Shown here: in pieces, positions 1 through 8,400 of the stretch | How the letters are laid out: every line of letters begins with the position of its first letter | Numbering within the stretch: the stretch's first letter is position 1 | Origin: Actinoplanes nipponensis | GTDB lineage: Bacteria; Actinomycetota; Actinomycetes; Mycobacteriales; Micromonosporaceae | Direction of reading: 5' to 3' | Length of the DNA: 64,000 bases | Assembly (NCBI RefSeq): GCF_016862275.1 | Contig: NZ_BOMQ01000004.1 | Location: forward strand, 1-64,000 | Translations under genes and position numbers: made by a program | The notes under the pieces: model-generated | Seen by the model: the letters and a program-made list of their open reading frames with translations, nothing else | Told to the model about the DNA's origin: nothing | The model's database searches: none

Positions 1-198
1 CCGGCCGCGCCGCGGGGGAGGGCGGCTGAGCGGGCCGAATGCTTCGCTGCCCGGTTTGCCGCGGTCCCGGGTGGTGCTTCCGTTCCGGCCGGCATACCCG
101 GCCTGACCAGCGTTTCCTTTGTTCTCGCGAGGACTCGCTGCCGGGTGATCTCCCACCGTGCCCGACACCCGCCGGGCGCCCCCGCGTGTGTTGCGTTT
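1..198. other. Window edge, no gene recognised
   Basis: I see no supportable gene here. A TGA at 27-29 could end a gene lying mostly outside the window, but nine codons are too few to judge. A 63-codon open frame starting at 39 is Cys/Arg/Pro-rich, has no ribosome binding site and resembles no family I know, so I treat it as chance. Confidence 0.5.
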
Positions 199-221
199 TT
201 GTCGTACCCGGGGTGTACTCT
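199..221 (+). promoter_or_regulatory. Candidate DNA-damage-type promoter of the mutasome cassette
   Basis: TTGTC at 199-203 and TACTCT at 216-221 are separated by 12 bases. The run GTTTTTGTCGTACCC at 195-209 recurs exactly at 12501-12515 before dinB, with the same 12-base distance from TTGTC to a TAnnnT -10 box. This geometry resembles the RecA-NDp/PafBC class of actinobacterial damage promoters (TTGTC plus a fixed spacer to the -10), though the bases after TTGTC differ from the mycobacterial consensus. The predicted start, near 228, lies just before a LexA-like box. The assignment is inference from motif and position. Confidence 0.6.
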
Positions 222-233
222 CATTCGTAGTTA

Positions 234-258
234 GAACGAGTGTTCGATTGGTTCGAAC
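234..258. promoter_or_regulatory. LexA (SOS) box with adjacent palindrome
   Basis: GAACGAGTGTTC at 234-245 is a perfect GAAC-N4-GTTC dyad and is followed by GA, matching the actinobacterial/Gram-positive LexA operator. A second palindrome, GTTCGAAC, follows at 251-258. Both lie just downstream of the predicted start of the 199-221 promoter, where a bound repressor would block transcription. The nearest downstream gene is the HEPN gene at 569, so SOS control of it, and perhaps of the mutasome genes beyond, is inferred. Confidence 0.72.
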
Positions 259-568
259 TCCTGTGCCAGTAAAGCACTCGGGCTGACTACCCCGGGAGTC
301 GCGTTCGCGGCGAGGCTCCCGGATGCGGCGCCCGCGAAGTGCCGCATGCGTGGTCCGGGCATTCGCGGGTCCGGGCCGGCACAAAGGCAGGACCGTCGTC
401 CGCTGTTCTCGACCCCCGAGCGGCGGGCGACGGACCCGCCGGTAAGACCGGCCGGGTGTGGTGTGGGGAAGCTTCACACCCGGCCGGCTGCCACCACCGC
501 TGTGCCTTCCTCTGCAGCGGAATCGGTTCGACCAGCACGTCGGATGCGACACACGCGAGGAGACGACC
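259..568 (+). other. Long untranslated leader
   Basis: About 310 bases between the SOS box and the HEPN gene. Open frames starting at 339 and 346 run in competing registers, lack a good ribosome binding site and resemble nothing known. I see GC-rich dyads near 320-345 but no riboswitch or terminator that I can name. Confidence 0.4.
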
Positions 569-1120
569 ATGGTGAGCAACCAGGCCCGCCCGGTGCCCAC
601 TCTCAGACAGCCGGAGTCCTTCCCGGGCCCGATGCCGGGCCGGACGGCGAGCCCGGGCCCGCTCGCCCACGCGCCCACGGCGGCAGCCCAGACCGCGCCC
701 ACGGTGCCGGCCAATCTGCTGCCGAACCGCACCCCCGCCCAGCTGCTCGCCATCGCCCACCAAGGCCTGGCGGAAGCGGCCCGCACCCGCCCGGACGGCC
801 TGCGCTACGCGGCTGCCCACCTCGCGGCGCTGCGCGCGGCCGCGGCAGTCCTCGCCGCCCGCGCCAGACCCGCCGCGCCGACGAAGCGCAGCAGGGTGAC
901 GAGCGCCTGGTCCCTCCTCGTCCTGGTGGCCCCCGAGTTCGGCGACTGGGCCAGCTACTTCGCCTTGGGCGCCACCAAGCGAGCGGCGGCCGAGGCGGGC
1001 ATACCCCGCGTGGTCAGCCCCCGCGAGGCGGACGACCTGCTGCGCGCGGCGGAACACTTCGTCTCCCTGGTCGAATCGGCGCTGGGCGTGGCCTATCAGC
1101 CCACCCTCGAGGCCGCCTAA
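569..1120 (+). CDS. SAV_6107-family HEPN-domain protein
   Basis: The product is 183 residues. I start it at ATG 569 because GAGGAGACG lies just upstream; the same frame runs back to 458 without a ribosome binding site. The first 55 residues are Pro/Ala-rich and probably disordered. Residues about 56-175 are the helical domain I recognise as the SAV_6107-type HEPN family of actinomycetes, known to me as a neighbour of damage-tolerance polymerase genes. R79-YAAA-H84 fits the R-x4-H pattern of HEPN ribonucleases, and the PREADDLLR stretch near residue 151 is typical of the family. HEPN domains often dimerise and cleave RNA, but activity has not been shown for this family as far as I know. The gene is first after the damage promoter and LexA box and reads toward imuA', so a role in the damage response is likely but unproven. 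Confidence 0.8.
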   Translation: MVSNQARPVPTLRQPESFPGPMPGRTASPGPLAHAPTAAAQTAPTVPANLLPNRTPAQLLAIAHQGLAEAARTRPDGLRYAAAHLAALRAAAAVLAARARPAAPTKRSRVTSAWSLLVLVAPEFGDWASYFALGATKRAAAEAGIPRVVSPREADDLLRAAEHFVSLVESALGVAYQPTLEAA

Positions 1121-1936
1121 CGACGCCCGGCGGCCGCGATCGCGGCTTGTTCTCGGCGGCAGTTCGCCTTCTTGCGGCAGCTTTTTGGGCAGCGGCTCGC
1201 TCTTCCGGCAGCTCCTGGCCAGCAGCTCACCGGCCCACCGTTCACCGTTTCGCCGGCCCACCGTTTCGCCGGCGCGGAGGCGCACCGTGATCGACGGGCA
1301 GGTGAGCCTTGTCGGTTCGCTGGCGAAAGCCTTGACGACTGTTAGCTACCGGCCCGCAGGCGAGGCTTGCCGGTTCACTGGCGGGACTTATCGGCTCGCG
1401 GCTTACCGGCTCGCGGCTTACCGGCTCGCTGGCGTAGGCCTTGTCGCGGCTCGCGGCTCGCGGCTCGCGGCTCGCGGCTCGCGGCTCGCGGCTCGCGGCT
1501 CGCGGTTTGCGGTTTGCCGGCTCGCGGCTTACCGGCTGCCGGTTGGCCGGCTTGCGGTTTGCTGGCTCGCCACTGGCGGTTTGCTGGCTCGCTGGCGGGG
1601 GCCTTACCGGCTCGCTGGCGAAGGCTCGCCCCGACGTGCTGGTGGGCGCGAACACGGGCCGGCGTGCTGGCGGTCGCGGTTGCCCATCGCCTTGGCCAGT
1701 GTGGCCGAGTCGCGGCTGACTTCCGCGGCGAGGCGATCCCGTGGTGGTCGCGGGCGGCGCCGTCGCCCTCGGCCGGTGGCGGGTGTTCCTGAGGGCCGGT
1801 TCGAGCGAAGCGGGCTGTTCAGTACCCCGGCCGTTAGCCGGAGATGGTCGTTCTCGCTACCAGATAGCGGCATCGTCCGGGCGGCCCGAAACCTTAAAGA
1901 TCAACTTCGATGTATGTGCACAAGCGGGGCGGAAAA
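1121..1936. other. Repeat-filled gap between the HEPN gene and imuA'
   Basis: No supportable gene. Open frames exist on both strands and in all phases, but they are translations of short tandem repeats (1385-1640) and change phase with the repeat. AT content rises only near 1886-1936, just ahead of imuA', where a promoter could lie; I see no LexA box there. Confidence 0.6.
1385..1640. repeat. Heptanucleotide tandem array with degenerate flanks
   Basis: The core at 1450-1505 is eight uninterrupted copies of CTCGCGG. On both sides, from about 1385 to 1640, related 7-8-base units (CTTACCGG, TTTGCGG, TTTGCCGG, CTGGCGG) continue in degraded form. The period is not a multiple of three, so copy-number change would shift any reading frame, which argues against coding use. 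The array looks like a slippage-prone microsatellite. Confidence 0.85.
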
Positions 1937-3661
1937 ATGGCCGGGCGCATGATCAACGGTGCTGCGGCCCTTGCTGAGCTGATTCGGCCGGGCAGCGACA
2001 CCGGGGACTTCGGGACACACCGGGTGCTGCCGGTGCTCCCCGAACTGAGCACCCTCTTGCCGAGCCGCGGCCTGCGTCGCGGGAGCACCATCGCGATCGG
2101 CATCACCCCCGGACCCGCCGTTCACCAGGGCGCCCTCCCGACCCCGTCACCACCACCCGCCGGCACCCGCGATCATGATGATTTCGGGCCCGAAGCTCGC
2201 CCCAGCTCTCCAAGATCCGCTCCGGGCCGGGATGCGGGAACCGCAAACCGGCCGGGCGAGAGCGGGTTCACCCCCGGCAGTTCCGATGGCGCCGGGCCAG
2301 GAGAAGGCCCGGCCCCGGCCCGTCGGGATGCCTGGCCGGGGGACGGCCCGACCCGGTCGACGGGTGGTCCCGTCCGGCCCGGGAGTGGCCCGGCTCGGTC
2401 GGCGGGTGGTCCCGTTCTACCCGGGATTGGTCCGGGCCTGCCCGGGAGTGACCCGGTCCGGTCGGAGAGTGGCCCAGCCCCGTCCGGAGGTGGCTCGACC
2501 CCGTCTGGAGACGGCTCGGCTTGGTCGGGAGGTGACCCAGCACTGTCCGGGGGTGGCCCGGTCCAGTTGGGAGGAGATTCCGCCTCGCCGGGCGGATGGT
2601 CGCGTGGTTCCGGTGAGCGGCCGGCCGGCGGCTGGGCATCCGATGGGGTCGCGTACACCCCGCGGGGCTCTTCGGCCGAGGGCCTCCCGTTGACCGCTCG
2701 TGCGTCCTCATCGAGGGGAACCGGTTACGCCACCATCCGGGGCGCCGGCGCGGCGCAGCCCGGCAGCGGAAGCACGTCCCTGCTGCTGGCGTTGCTCGCG
2801 GCCGCTTCCAGCGCGGGTTCCTGGTGTGCCGTGGTCGGCGTCCCCACGCTGGGCGCGCTCGCCGCCGCGGAGAGCGGGATCGCCCTGGACCGGCTGGCGC
2901 TCGTGCCCAATCCCGGCCCGGAGTGGCCGACCGTGGTCGCCGCGCTCATCGACGGGGTCGATGTCGTGGTCATCGCCGTACCCGGCCCGGTGTCCGCTTC
3001 CATCACCAGCCGGCTGGTCGCCCGGGCCCGGCAGCGGGGGTGCGTCCTCGTGCCCTACGGGCGCTGGGACGGCGCGGACGTGACGTTGCAGGTCACCCAC
3101 GGATGGTGGGAAGGGCTCGGCGCGGGGCACGGCCGGCTGCGGCGGCGCAAGGTCACGGTCGTCGCCCGGGGCCGGGGTACGGCGGCCCGACCCAAGGAGA
3201 TCACCATGTGGATGCCGGGGTTCACCGCCGCGCCCCCGCACCCCGCCGACCCCGCCCCGGGCCCACGTTTCCGGCCCACCGCTGTCCCGGCAGCAGCCAC
3301 CGTCGACCAAGAACCGCCATCGGCTTCGGCTTCGGCTTCCGAGGGTGGCGCCGCGGGGCTGGTCGCGGCGGGGTCGTCGACGGGCGCCGGTGAGCTGGCG
3401 TCCGTCACGCCGCTCCTGCCCGTGAAGTCGGGTTCACCATGGCCGGGGCCGGTACCCCCGAGCCCGCGCTGGGCACCGGCGGGATCGGTCGCTTCGGCGG
3501 GCGAAGAACTCTCCCGCGGCGACAACCGGTCGGCTGGTGCGGATCGGCGAGCGGGCGAGGAGCGGTCGGCTGGTGCGGACCGGCGAGCGGGCGGGGACCG
3601 GTCGGCTGGTGCGGACCGGCGAGCCGGCGAGGGCCGGTCGGCCGGAACGGGGTGCGCGTGA
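1937..3661 (+). CDS. imuA': ImuA'-type mutasome protein with large repeat insertion
   Basis: The product is 574 residues from ATG 1937; an in-frame ATG at 1910 lacks a ribosome binding site. ImuA' is the accessory protein of the actinobacterial translesion mutasome; it binds ImuB and helps recruit DnaE2. The conserved parts read THRVLPVLPELSTLLPSRGL and GSTIAI (about residues 30-57), then GSGSTSLLLALLA from about 275, and LALVPNPGPEWPTVVAALID and the VTVVARG strand further on. These are the halves of a RecA-like fold without a normal Walker A. Between them lie about 220 residues of Gly/Ser/Pro/Arg-rich 8-residue repeats; usual ImuA' proteins are roughly half this length. The C-terminus (from about residue 530) carries SAGADRRAGEER repeats. 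The stop overlaps the imuB GTG by 4 nt, so translation is coupled. Confidence 0.87.
   Translation: MAGRMINGAAALAELIRPGSDTGDFGTHRVLPVLPELSTLLPSRGLRRGSTIAIGITPGPAVHQGALPTPSPPPAGTRDHDDFGPEARPSSPRSAPGRDAGTANRPGESGFTPGSSDGAGPGEGPAPARRDAWPGDGPTRSTGGPVRPGSGPARSAGGPVLPGIGPGLPGSDPVRSESGPAPSGGGSTPSGDGSAWSGGDPALSGGGPVQLGGDSASPGGWSRGSGERPAGGWASDGVAYTPRGSSAEGLPLTARASSSRGTGYATIRGAGAAQPGSGSTSLLLALLAAASSAGSWCAVVGVPTLGALAAAESGIALDRLALVPNPGPEWPTVVAALIDGVDVVVIAVPGPVSASITSRLVARARQRGCVLVPYGRWDGADVTLQVTHGWWEGLGAGHGRLRRRKVTVVARGRGTAARPKEITMWMPGFTAAPPHPADPAPGPRFRPTAVPAAATVDQEPPSASASASEGGAAGLVAAGSSTGAGELASVTPLLPVKSGSPWPGPVPPSPRWAPAGSVASAGEELSRGDNRSAGADRRAGEERSAGADRRAGGDRSAGADRRAGEGRSAGTGCA
2330..2615 (+). repeat. Degenerate 24-bp coding repeats in imuA'
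   Basis: Imperfect units of about 24 bases, each encoding eight residues of the type SGGDPALS, GGPVRPGS or GSGPARSA, fill this stretch. They keep the reading frame and are spread through the insertion that separates the two conserved halves of ImuA'. Base composition matches the surroundings, so local expansion fits better than acquisition. Confidence 0.7.
3527..3650 (+). repeat. 36-bp tandem repeats at the 3' end of imuA'
   Basis: Units beginning CGGTCGGCTGGTGCGGA start at 3527, 3563 and 3599, exactly 36 bases apart, with a partial fourth at 3635. Each encodes 12 residues, RSAGADRRAGEE with small changes. Differences between units are few, so the expansion looks recent or is being homogenised. 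Confidence 0.9.
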
Positions 3662-5490
3662 GCGGCGGTCCCGCCGGGGTGCGGACCCTGCTGCTCTGGT
3701 GTCCGGACTGGCCGGTCATCGCCGCGGAGATCGTGGAGGGGGTTCCCGCCTCGCAGCCCGTTGCCGTGCTGCACGGCAACCGGGTGCTCGCCTGCTCGGA
3801 GGCCGCCCGCGCCGAGGGGGTGCGGCGGGGGCTGCGGCGGCGGGAGGCGCAGAGCCGGTGTCCGCAGCTGGTGGTCGTCGACCATGATCCGGGGCGGGAT
3901 GCCCGGGCTTTCGAGCCGGTGGTCGCCGCCGTCGAGGAGGTCGCCGTCGGGGTCGAGGTGATCCGGCCGGGGGCCTGTGCGCTCGCCGCGCGGGGACCCG
4001 CCCGGTACTTCGGGGGCGAGGAGCTCGCCGCCGAGCGGATCGTCGAGCAGGTCGCCCAGGCCTGTGCCGTCGAGAGTCAGGTCGGGATCGCCGACGGGGT
4101 CTTCGCCGCCGGGCTCGCGGCGCGCACCGGGACGATCGTCGCTCCCGGGCGTACCCGGGAGTTTCTCGCCGCCGTGCCCGTCGAGGCGCTGGAGCGGCCC
4201 GAGCTGGCCGACCTGCTCCGGCGGCTCGGCCTCAAGAGCCTCGGGGATTTCGCCGGGCTGCCCGCTTCCGACGTGCTCAGCCGGTTCGGGTTCGACGGGG
4301 CGCTCGCGCACCGGCTCGCCGGTGGGCTCGACCACCGGCCGCTGGCGGTCCGGCAGCCGCCGCCCGACCTGGACGTCGGCGACACCTACGACGAGCCGCT
4401 CGAACGCGTCGACGTCGCCGCGTTCGCGGGCCGGGCGCTGGCCGAGCGGCTGCACGAACGTCTCGCCGCGCACGGACTGGCCTGCACCCGGCTCGGCATC
4501 GAGGCGGTCACCGCCGACGGGCAGGAACTGCACCGGGTGTGGCGGCACGAGGGCATGCTCACGGCCGCGGCCATCGCCGAGCGCGTACGGTGGCAGCTCG
4601 ACGGCTGGCTCACCGGGGCCCGGCGGGGCGCCCCCGACCGGCCCACCGCCGGGCTGGTCCGGCTGCGGCTGGTCCCCGACGGCGTGCTGGTCCACCTCGG
4701 ACTGCAGCCCGGCCTCTGGGGCGACACCGGCGCCGAACGCGAACGCGCCCACCGCGCCCTGAGCCGCATCCAGGGCCTGCTGGGGCCGGAAGCGGTGCTG
4801 ACGGCCGTGCTCGGCGGGGGCCGTTCCGCGGACGACCAGGTGCGGCTGGTCCCGTGGGGCGACGAGCGCACCCCGGACCGCCCCGGCGGCGAACCGGCCA
4901 CCCCGCTGCCCGCCCTGGCCCCGGTGGTGGTCGCCCCGATCGGCCCGCCGCCCGAGACAACGCCACGACCGTTACCGGCAACCGGGAGGGAAGCGGCACC
5001 GCCCGAGAAAGCAACCGGGAGGGAAGCGGCAGCGACCGAGGAAACAGCCGGGAGAGAAGCGACAGCGAAGGAAGTGACGCCGGCCGGGAAGGAAGCAGCC
5101 GGGAAGGAAACGGCAAGGGAAAAGGGCCGCCCCCGCAAAGCCGCCAAACGCCCCGTACCGCTGCCGCCCTGGCCCGGCCGCCTGCCCCGCCCCGCCCCCG
5201 CCCTGGTCCTTCCCCAGGCCCTGCCCGCCGTCGTGCTCGACGCCGACCGCGCGCCTGTCGGCGTCAGCGCCCGGCTGGAGCTCACCGGCGCGCCCGCCTT
5301 CCTGCTCATCGGCGCCGGCGGCCCGGTCGAGATCGCCGGGTGGGCCGGGCCCTGGCCGGTCGACGAGCGCTGGTGGGCGCCCGCCGAGGCCCGCCGGCGG
5401 GCGCGGTTCCAGGTCGCCCTCGACGACGGGCGGGCCCTGCTGCTCTCCCTCCGGTCCGGGCACTGGGCGATCGAGGCCATCTATGACTAG
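3658..5490 (+). CDS. imuB: ImuB, catalytically inactive Y-family polymerase homologue
   Basis: The product is 610 residues. GTG 3658 overlaps the imuA' stop (GTGA). ImuB is the non-catalytic hub of the mutasome, linking DnaE2, ImuA' and the beta clamp. Residues about 10-330 follow the Y-family fold (TLLLWCPDWPVIAAE at the start, the little-finger region to about 330), but the acidic catalytic pair is absent: where polymerases have SLDEAFLDV this protein has VIRPGACALAARG. QVRLVPWG near residue 395 is the conserved motif before the C-terminal tail and may serve in clamp binding. Residues about 439-491 form an Ala/Glu/Lys/Thr-rich linker with TGREA repeats. The last 100 residues, ending HWAIEAIYD, are the usual ImuB C-terminal domain. 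dnaE2 starts 9 bases downstream. Confidence 0.93.
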   Translation: MSGGPAGVRTLLLWCPDWPVIAAEIVEGVPASQPVAVLHGNRVLACSEAARAEGVRRGLRRREAQSRCPQLVVVDHDPGRDARAFEPVVAAVEEVAVGVEVIRPGACALAARGPARYFGGEELAAERIVEQVAQACAVESQVGIADGVFAAGLAARTGTIVAPGRTREFLAAVPVEALERPELADLLRRLGLKSLGDFAGLPASDVLSRFGFDGALAHRLAGGLDHRPLAVRQPPPDLDVGDTYDEPLERVDVAAFAGRALAERLHERLAAHGLACTRLGIEAVTADGQELHRVWRHEGMLTAAAIAERVRWQLDGWLTGARRGAPDRPTAGLVRLRLVPDGVLVHLGLQPGLWGDTGAERERAHRALSRIQGLLGPEAVLTAVLGGGRSADDQVRLVPWGDERTPDRPGGEPATPLPALAPVVVAPIGPPPETTPRPLPATGREAAPPEKATGREAAATEETAGREATAKEVTPAGKEAAGKETAREKGRPRKAAKRPVPLPPWPGRLPRPAPALVLPQALPAVVLDADRAPVGVSARLELTGAPAFLLIGAGGPVEIAGWAGPWPVDERWWAPAEARRRARFQVALDDGRALLLSLRSGHWAIEAIYD

Positions 5491-5499
5491 GGGGCGGGC

Positions 5500-8400
5500 G
5501 TGAGTTTCCACAATCCGCGGATGCCGTGGTCCACGCTGGAGGGCTCGCTCACCGGCCGTAAGCACCTGCACGTCGTCGATCCGCTCGCCGTCGACGGCGA
5601 CGGCGGGGATTCCCCCGCCTGGAGCCGCAAGCGGCAGCCCTACCAGGCGCCGGACCTGGTCCGGGTGACCGGCTCCGACCGGTACGCCGAACTGCACTGT
5701 CACACCAACTTCAGCTTCCTGGACGGCGCCAGCCACCCCGAGGAGCTCGCCGAGGAGGCCGCCCGCCTGGGTCTGACCGGGCTCGCCGTCACCGACCACG
5801 ACGGATTCTACGGGGTGGTCCGGTTCTCCCAGGCCGCCCGCGAGCTGGGGCTGCCCACCATCTTCGGCGCCGAGCTGTCGCTGGATCTGGCCAAGCCGCA
5901 GAACGGCGAGGCCGACCCCGAGGGCCGGCATCTGCTCGCCCTCGCGCACGGCCCCGAGGGGTACGCCCGGCTCGCCCGCACCATCTCCCGCGGTCAGCTC
6001 GACGGCGCGGAGAAGGGCAAACCCGCGTACGGGGACCTGGAGGACGTCGCCGCGGTGCTGCGGGACCACGTGCTGGTGCTGACCGGCTGCCGCAAGGGCA
6101 GTGTGCCCCGGGCGCTGGCCGCCGGCGGGGTGGGCGCCGCCGGGTACGAGCTGGACCGGCTCGTGAGCCTGTTCGGCCGCAGCAACGTGGCGGTGGAGCT
6201 GACCGGCCACGGCGACCCGTACGACGACGACCGCAACGACGCCCTGTACGAGCTGGCCCGCGACCGCCGCCTCGAGGTGGTCGCCACCAACAACGTGCAC
6301 TACGCGACCCCGTCCCGGCGCCGGCTGGCCACCGCGCTGGCCGCCGTACGGGCGCGGCGCAGCCTCGACGAGATGGACGGCTGGCTGCCCGCGGCCGGCA
6401 CCGCCCACCTGCGCAGCGGCGCCGAGATGCGGCGGCGGTTCGCGGCGTACCCGGGTGCGGTGTCCAACGCGGCGATGTTCGGCGACGATCTCGCCTTCGA
6501 CCTCAACCTGGTCGCGCCGAAGCTGCCCGATTTCCCCATCCCGGAGCCGGGGCACACCGAGATGAGCTGGCTGCGGGAGCTGACCATGCGCGGCGCGCGG
6601 GAGCGGTACGGGCCGCCGCAGGCCCACCCCAAGGCGTACGCGCAGCTCGAGCACGAGCTGAAGATGATCGAGGAGCTGAACTTCCCCGGCTACTTCCTGG
6701 TGGTCTACGACATCGTGCGGTTCTGCCGGGACGCGGACATCTACTGCCAGGGCCGCGGCTCGGCGGCCAACTCCGCGGTCTGTTACGCGCTGCGCATCAC
6801 CAACGTGGACGCGGTCGCGTACGACCTGCTCTTCGAGCGGTTCCTGGCGCCGGAGCGGGACGGGCCCCCGGACATCGACGTGGACATCGAGTCCGACCGG
6901 CGCGAGGAGGTCATCCAGTACGTGTACCGCCAGTACGGCCGGGAGCACACCGCGCAGGTCGCCAACGTCATCTCGTACCGGCCGCGGTCGGCCGTGCGGG
7001 ACATGGCCAAGGCCTTCGGTTTCTCGCCCGGGCAGCAGGACGCGTGGAGCAAACAGATCGACCGGTGGGGCAGTGTCGCGTCCGTCGACGTGGAGGACAT
7101 CCCGGAGCAGGTGATCTCCTTCGCCAACGAGGTGCAGAACTTCCCGCGGCACCTGGGCATCCACTCCGGCGGCATGGTCATCTGCGACCGGCCGATCATC
7201 GAGGTGTGCCCGGTGGAGTGGGGGCGGATGCCCGGCCGCACCGTGCTGCAGTGGGACAAGGACGACTGCGCGGCCATCGAGCTGGTCAAGTTCGACCTGC
7301 TCGGGCTGGGCATGCTGTCGGCGCTGCACTACGCGTACGACATGATCTCCTCCGACCTGGACATCGGCACCATGCGGCTGGACGACCCCGAGGTCTACGC
7401 GATGCTGTGCCGGGCCGACTCGGTCGGTGTCTTTCAGGTGGAGAGCCGCGCCCAGATGGCGACGCTGCCCCGGCTCAAGCCGCGCGAGTTCTACGACCTG
7501 GTGGTCGAGGTCGCGCTGATCCGGCCGGGCCCGATCCAGGGCGGCTCGGTGCACCCGTTCATCCGGCGCAAGAACGGCCTGGAGGAGGTGACCTACCCCC
7601 ATCCGCTGATGCGCAACGCCCTGGAGAAGACCCTCGGCGTGCCGCTGTTCCAGGAGCAGCTGATGCAGCTCGCCATCGACGTCGCGGGGTTCGATCCGAC
7701 CGAGGCCGACCAGTTGCGCCGGGCCATGGGATCCAAGCGGTCGGCGGAGAAGATGGAGAAGATCAAGAACCGCCTGTACGCCGGGATGGCCGAGCGTGGG
7801 ATTACCGGGGACCTCGCCGACGAGCTGTTCGTGAAGCTGTCCGCGTTCGCCAGCTACGGCTTCCCGGAGAGCCACGCGATGAGCTTCGCGTACCTGGTCT
7901 ACGCCAGCGCCTGGCTCAAGCGCTACCACCCGGCGGCGTTCTGCGCGGCCCTGCTCAACGCCCAGCCGATGGGCTTCTACTCGCCGCAGTCGCTGGTCGA
8001 CGACGCCCGCCGGCACGGCGTCGAGGTGCGCCGCCCGGACATCAACCGCAGCGACGCGGCGGCGGTGCTGGAGTCGACCCCGCAGACCCGGTGGGGCAGC
8101 GCGCCCGGGGAGCCGCCGCACGCCTGGGGGCTGGGCGGCCCGGCCGTGCGGATGGGGCTGAGCAGCGTCCGTACCCTCGGCGACGACCTGGCCCGGGTCA
8201 TCGAGGACGACCGGCGCGCGCACGGGCCGTACCGGGATCTCGCGGATCTCGCCCGCCGGACCGGGTGTTCGACCGCCCACCTGGAGGCCCTCGCGACCGC
8301 CGACGCTTTCGCGGGTTTCGGGCTCTCGCGGCGCGAGGCGCTGTGGGCGGCCGGGGCCGCCGCGCAGGACAAACCCGACCGCCTTCCCGGTACGGTCACC

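Noticed and set aside
287..1285. A 332-codon open frame on the minus strand covering the HEPN gene
   Set aside because: Composition is typical of an antisense shadow, and the plus strand has a recognised HEPN protein with a ribosome binding site.
1385..1912. Coding sequence within the heptamer repeat region
   Set aside because: Open frames exist in all phases because the 7-bp unit lacks stops. None has a start signal or a recognisable protein.
3658..5490. imuB as a broken or inactive pseudogene because the catalytic acids are absent
   Set aside because: Loss of the catalytic residues is a normal feature of ImuB, and the frame, C-terminal domain and coupling to imuA' are intact.
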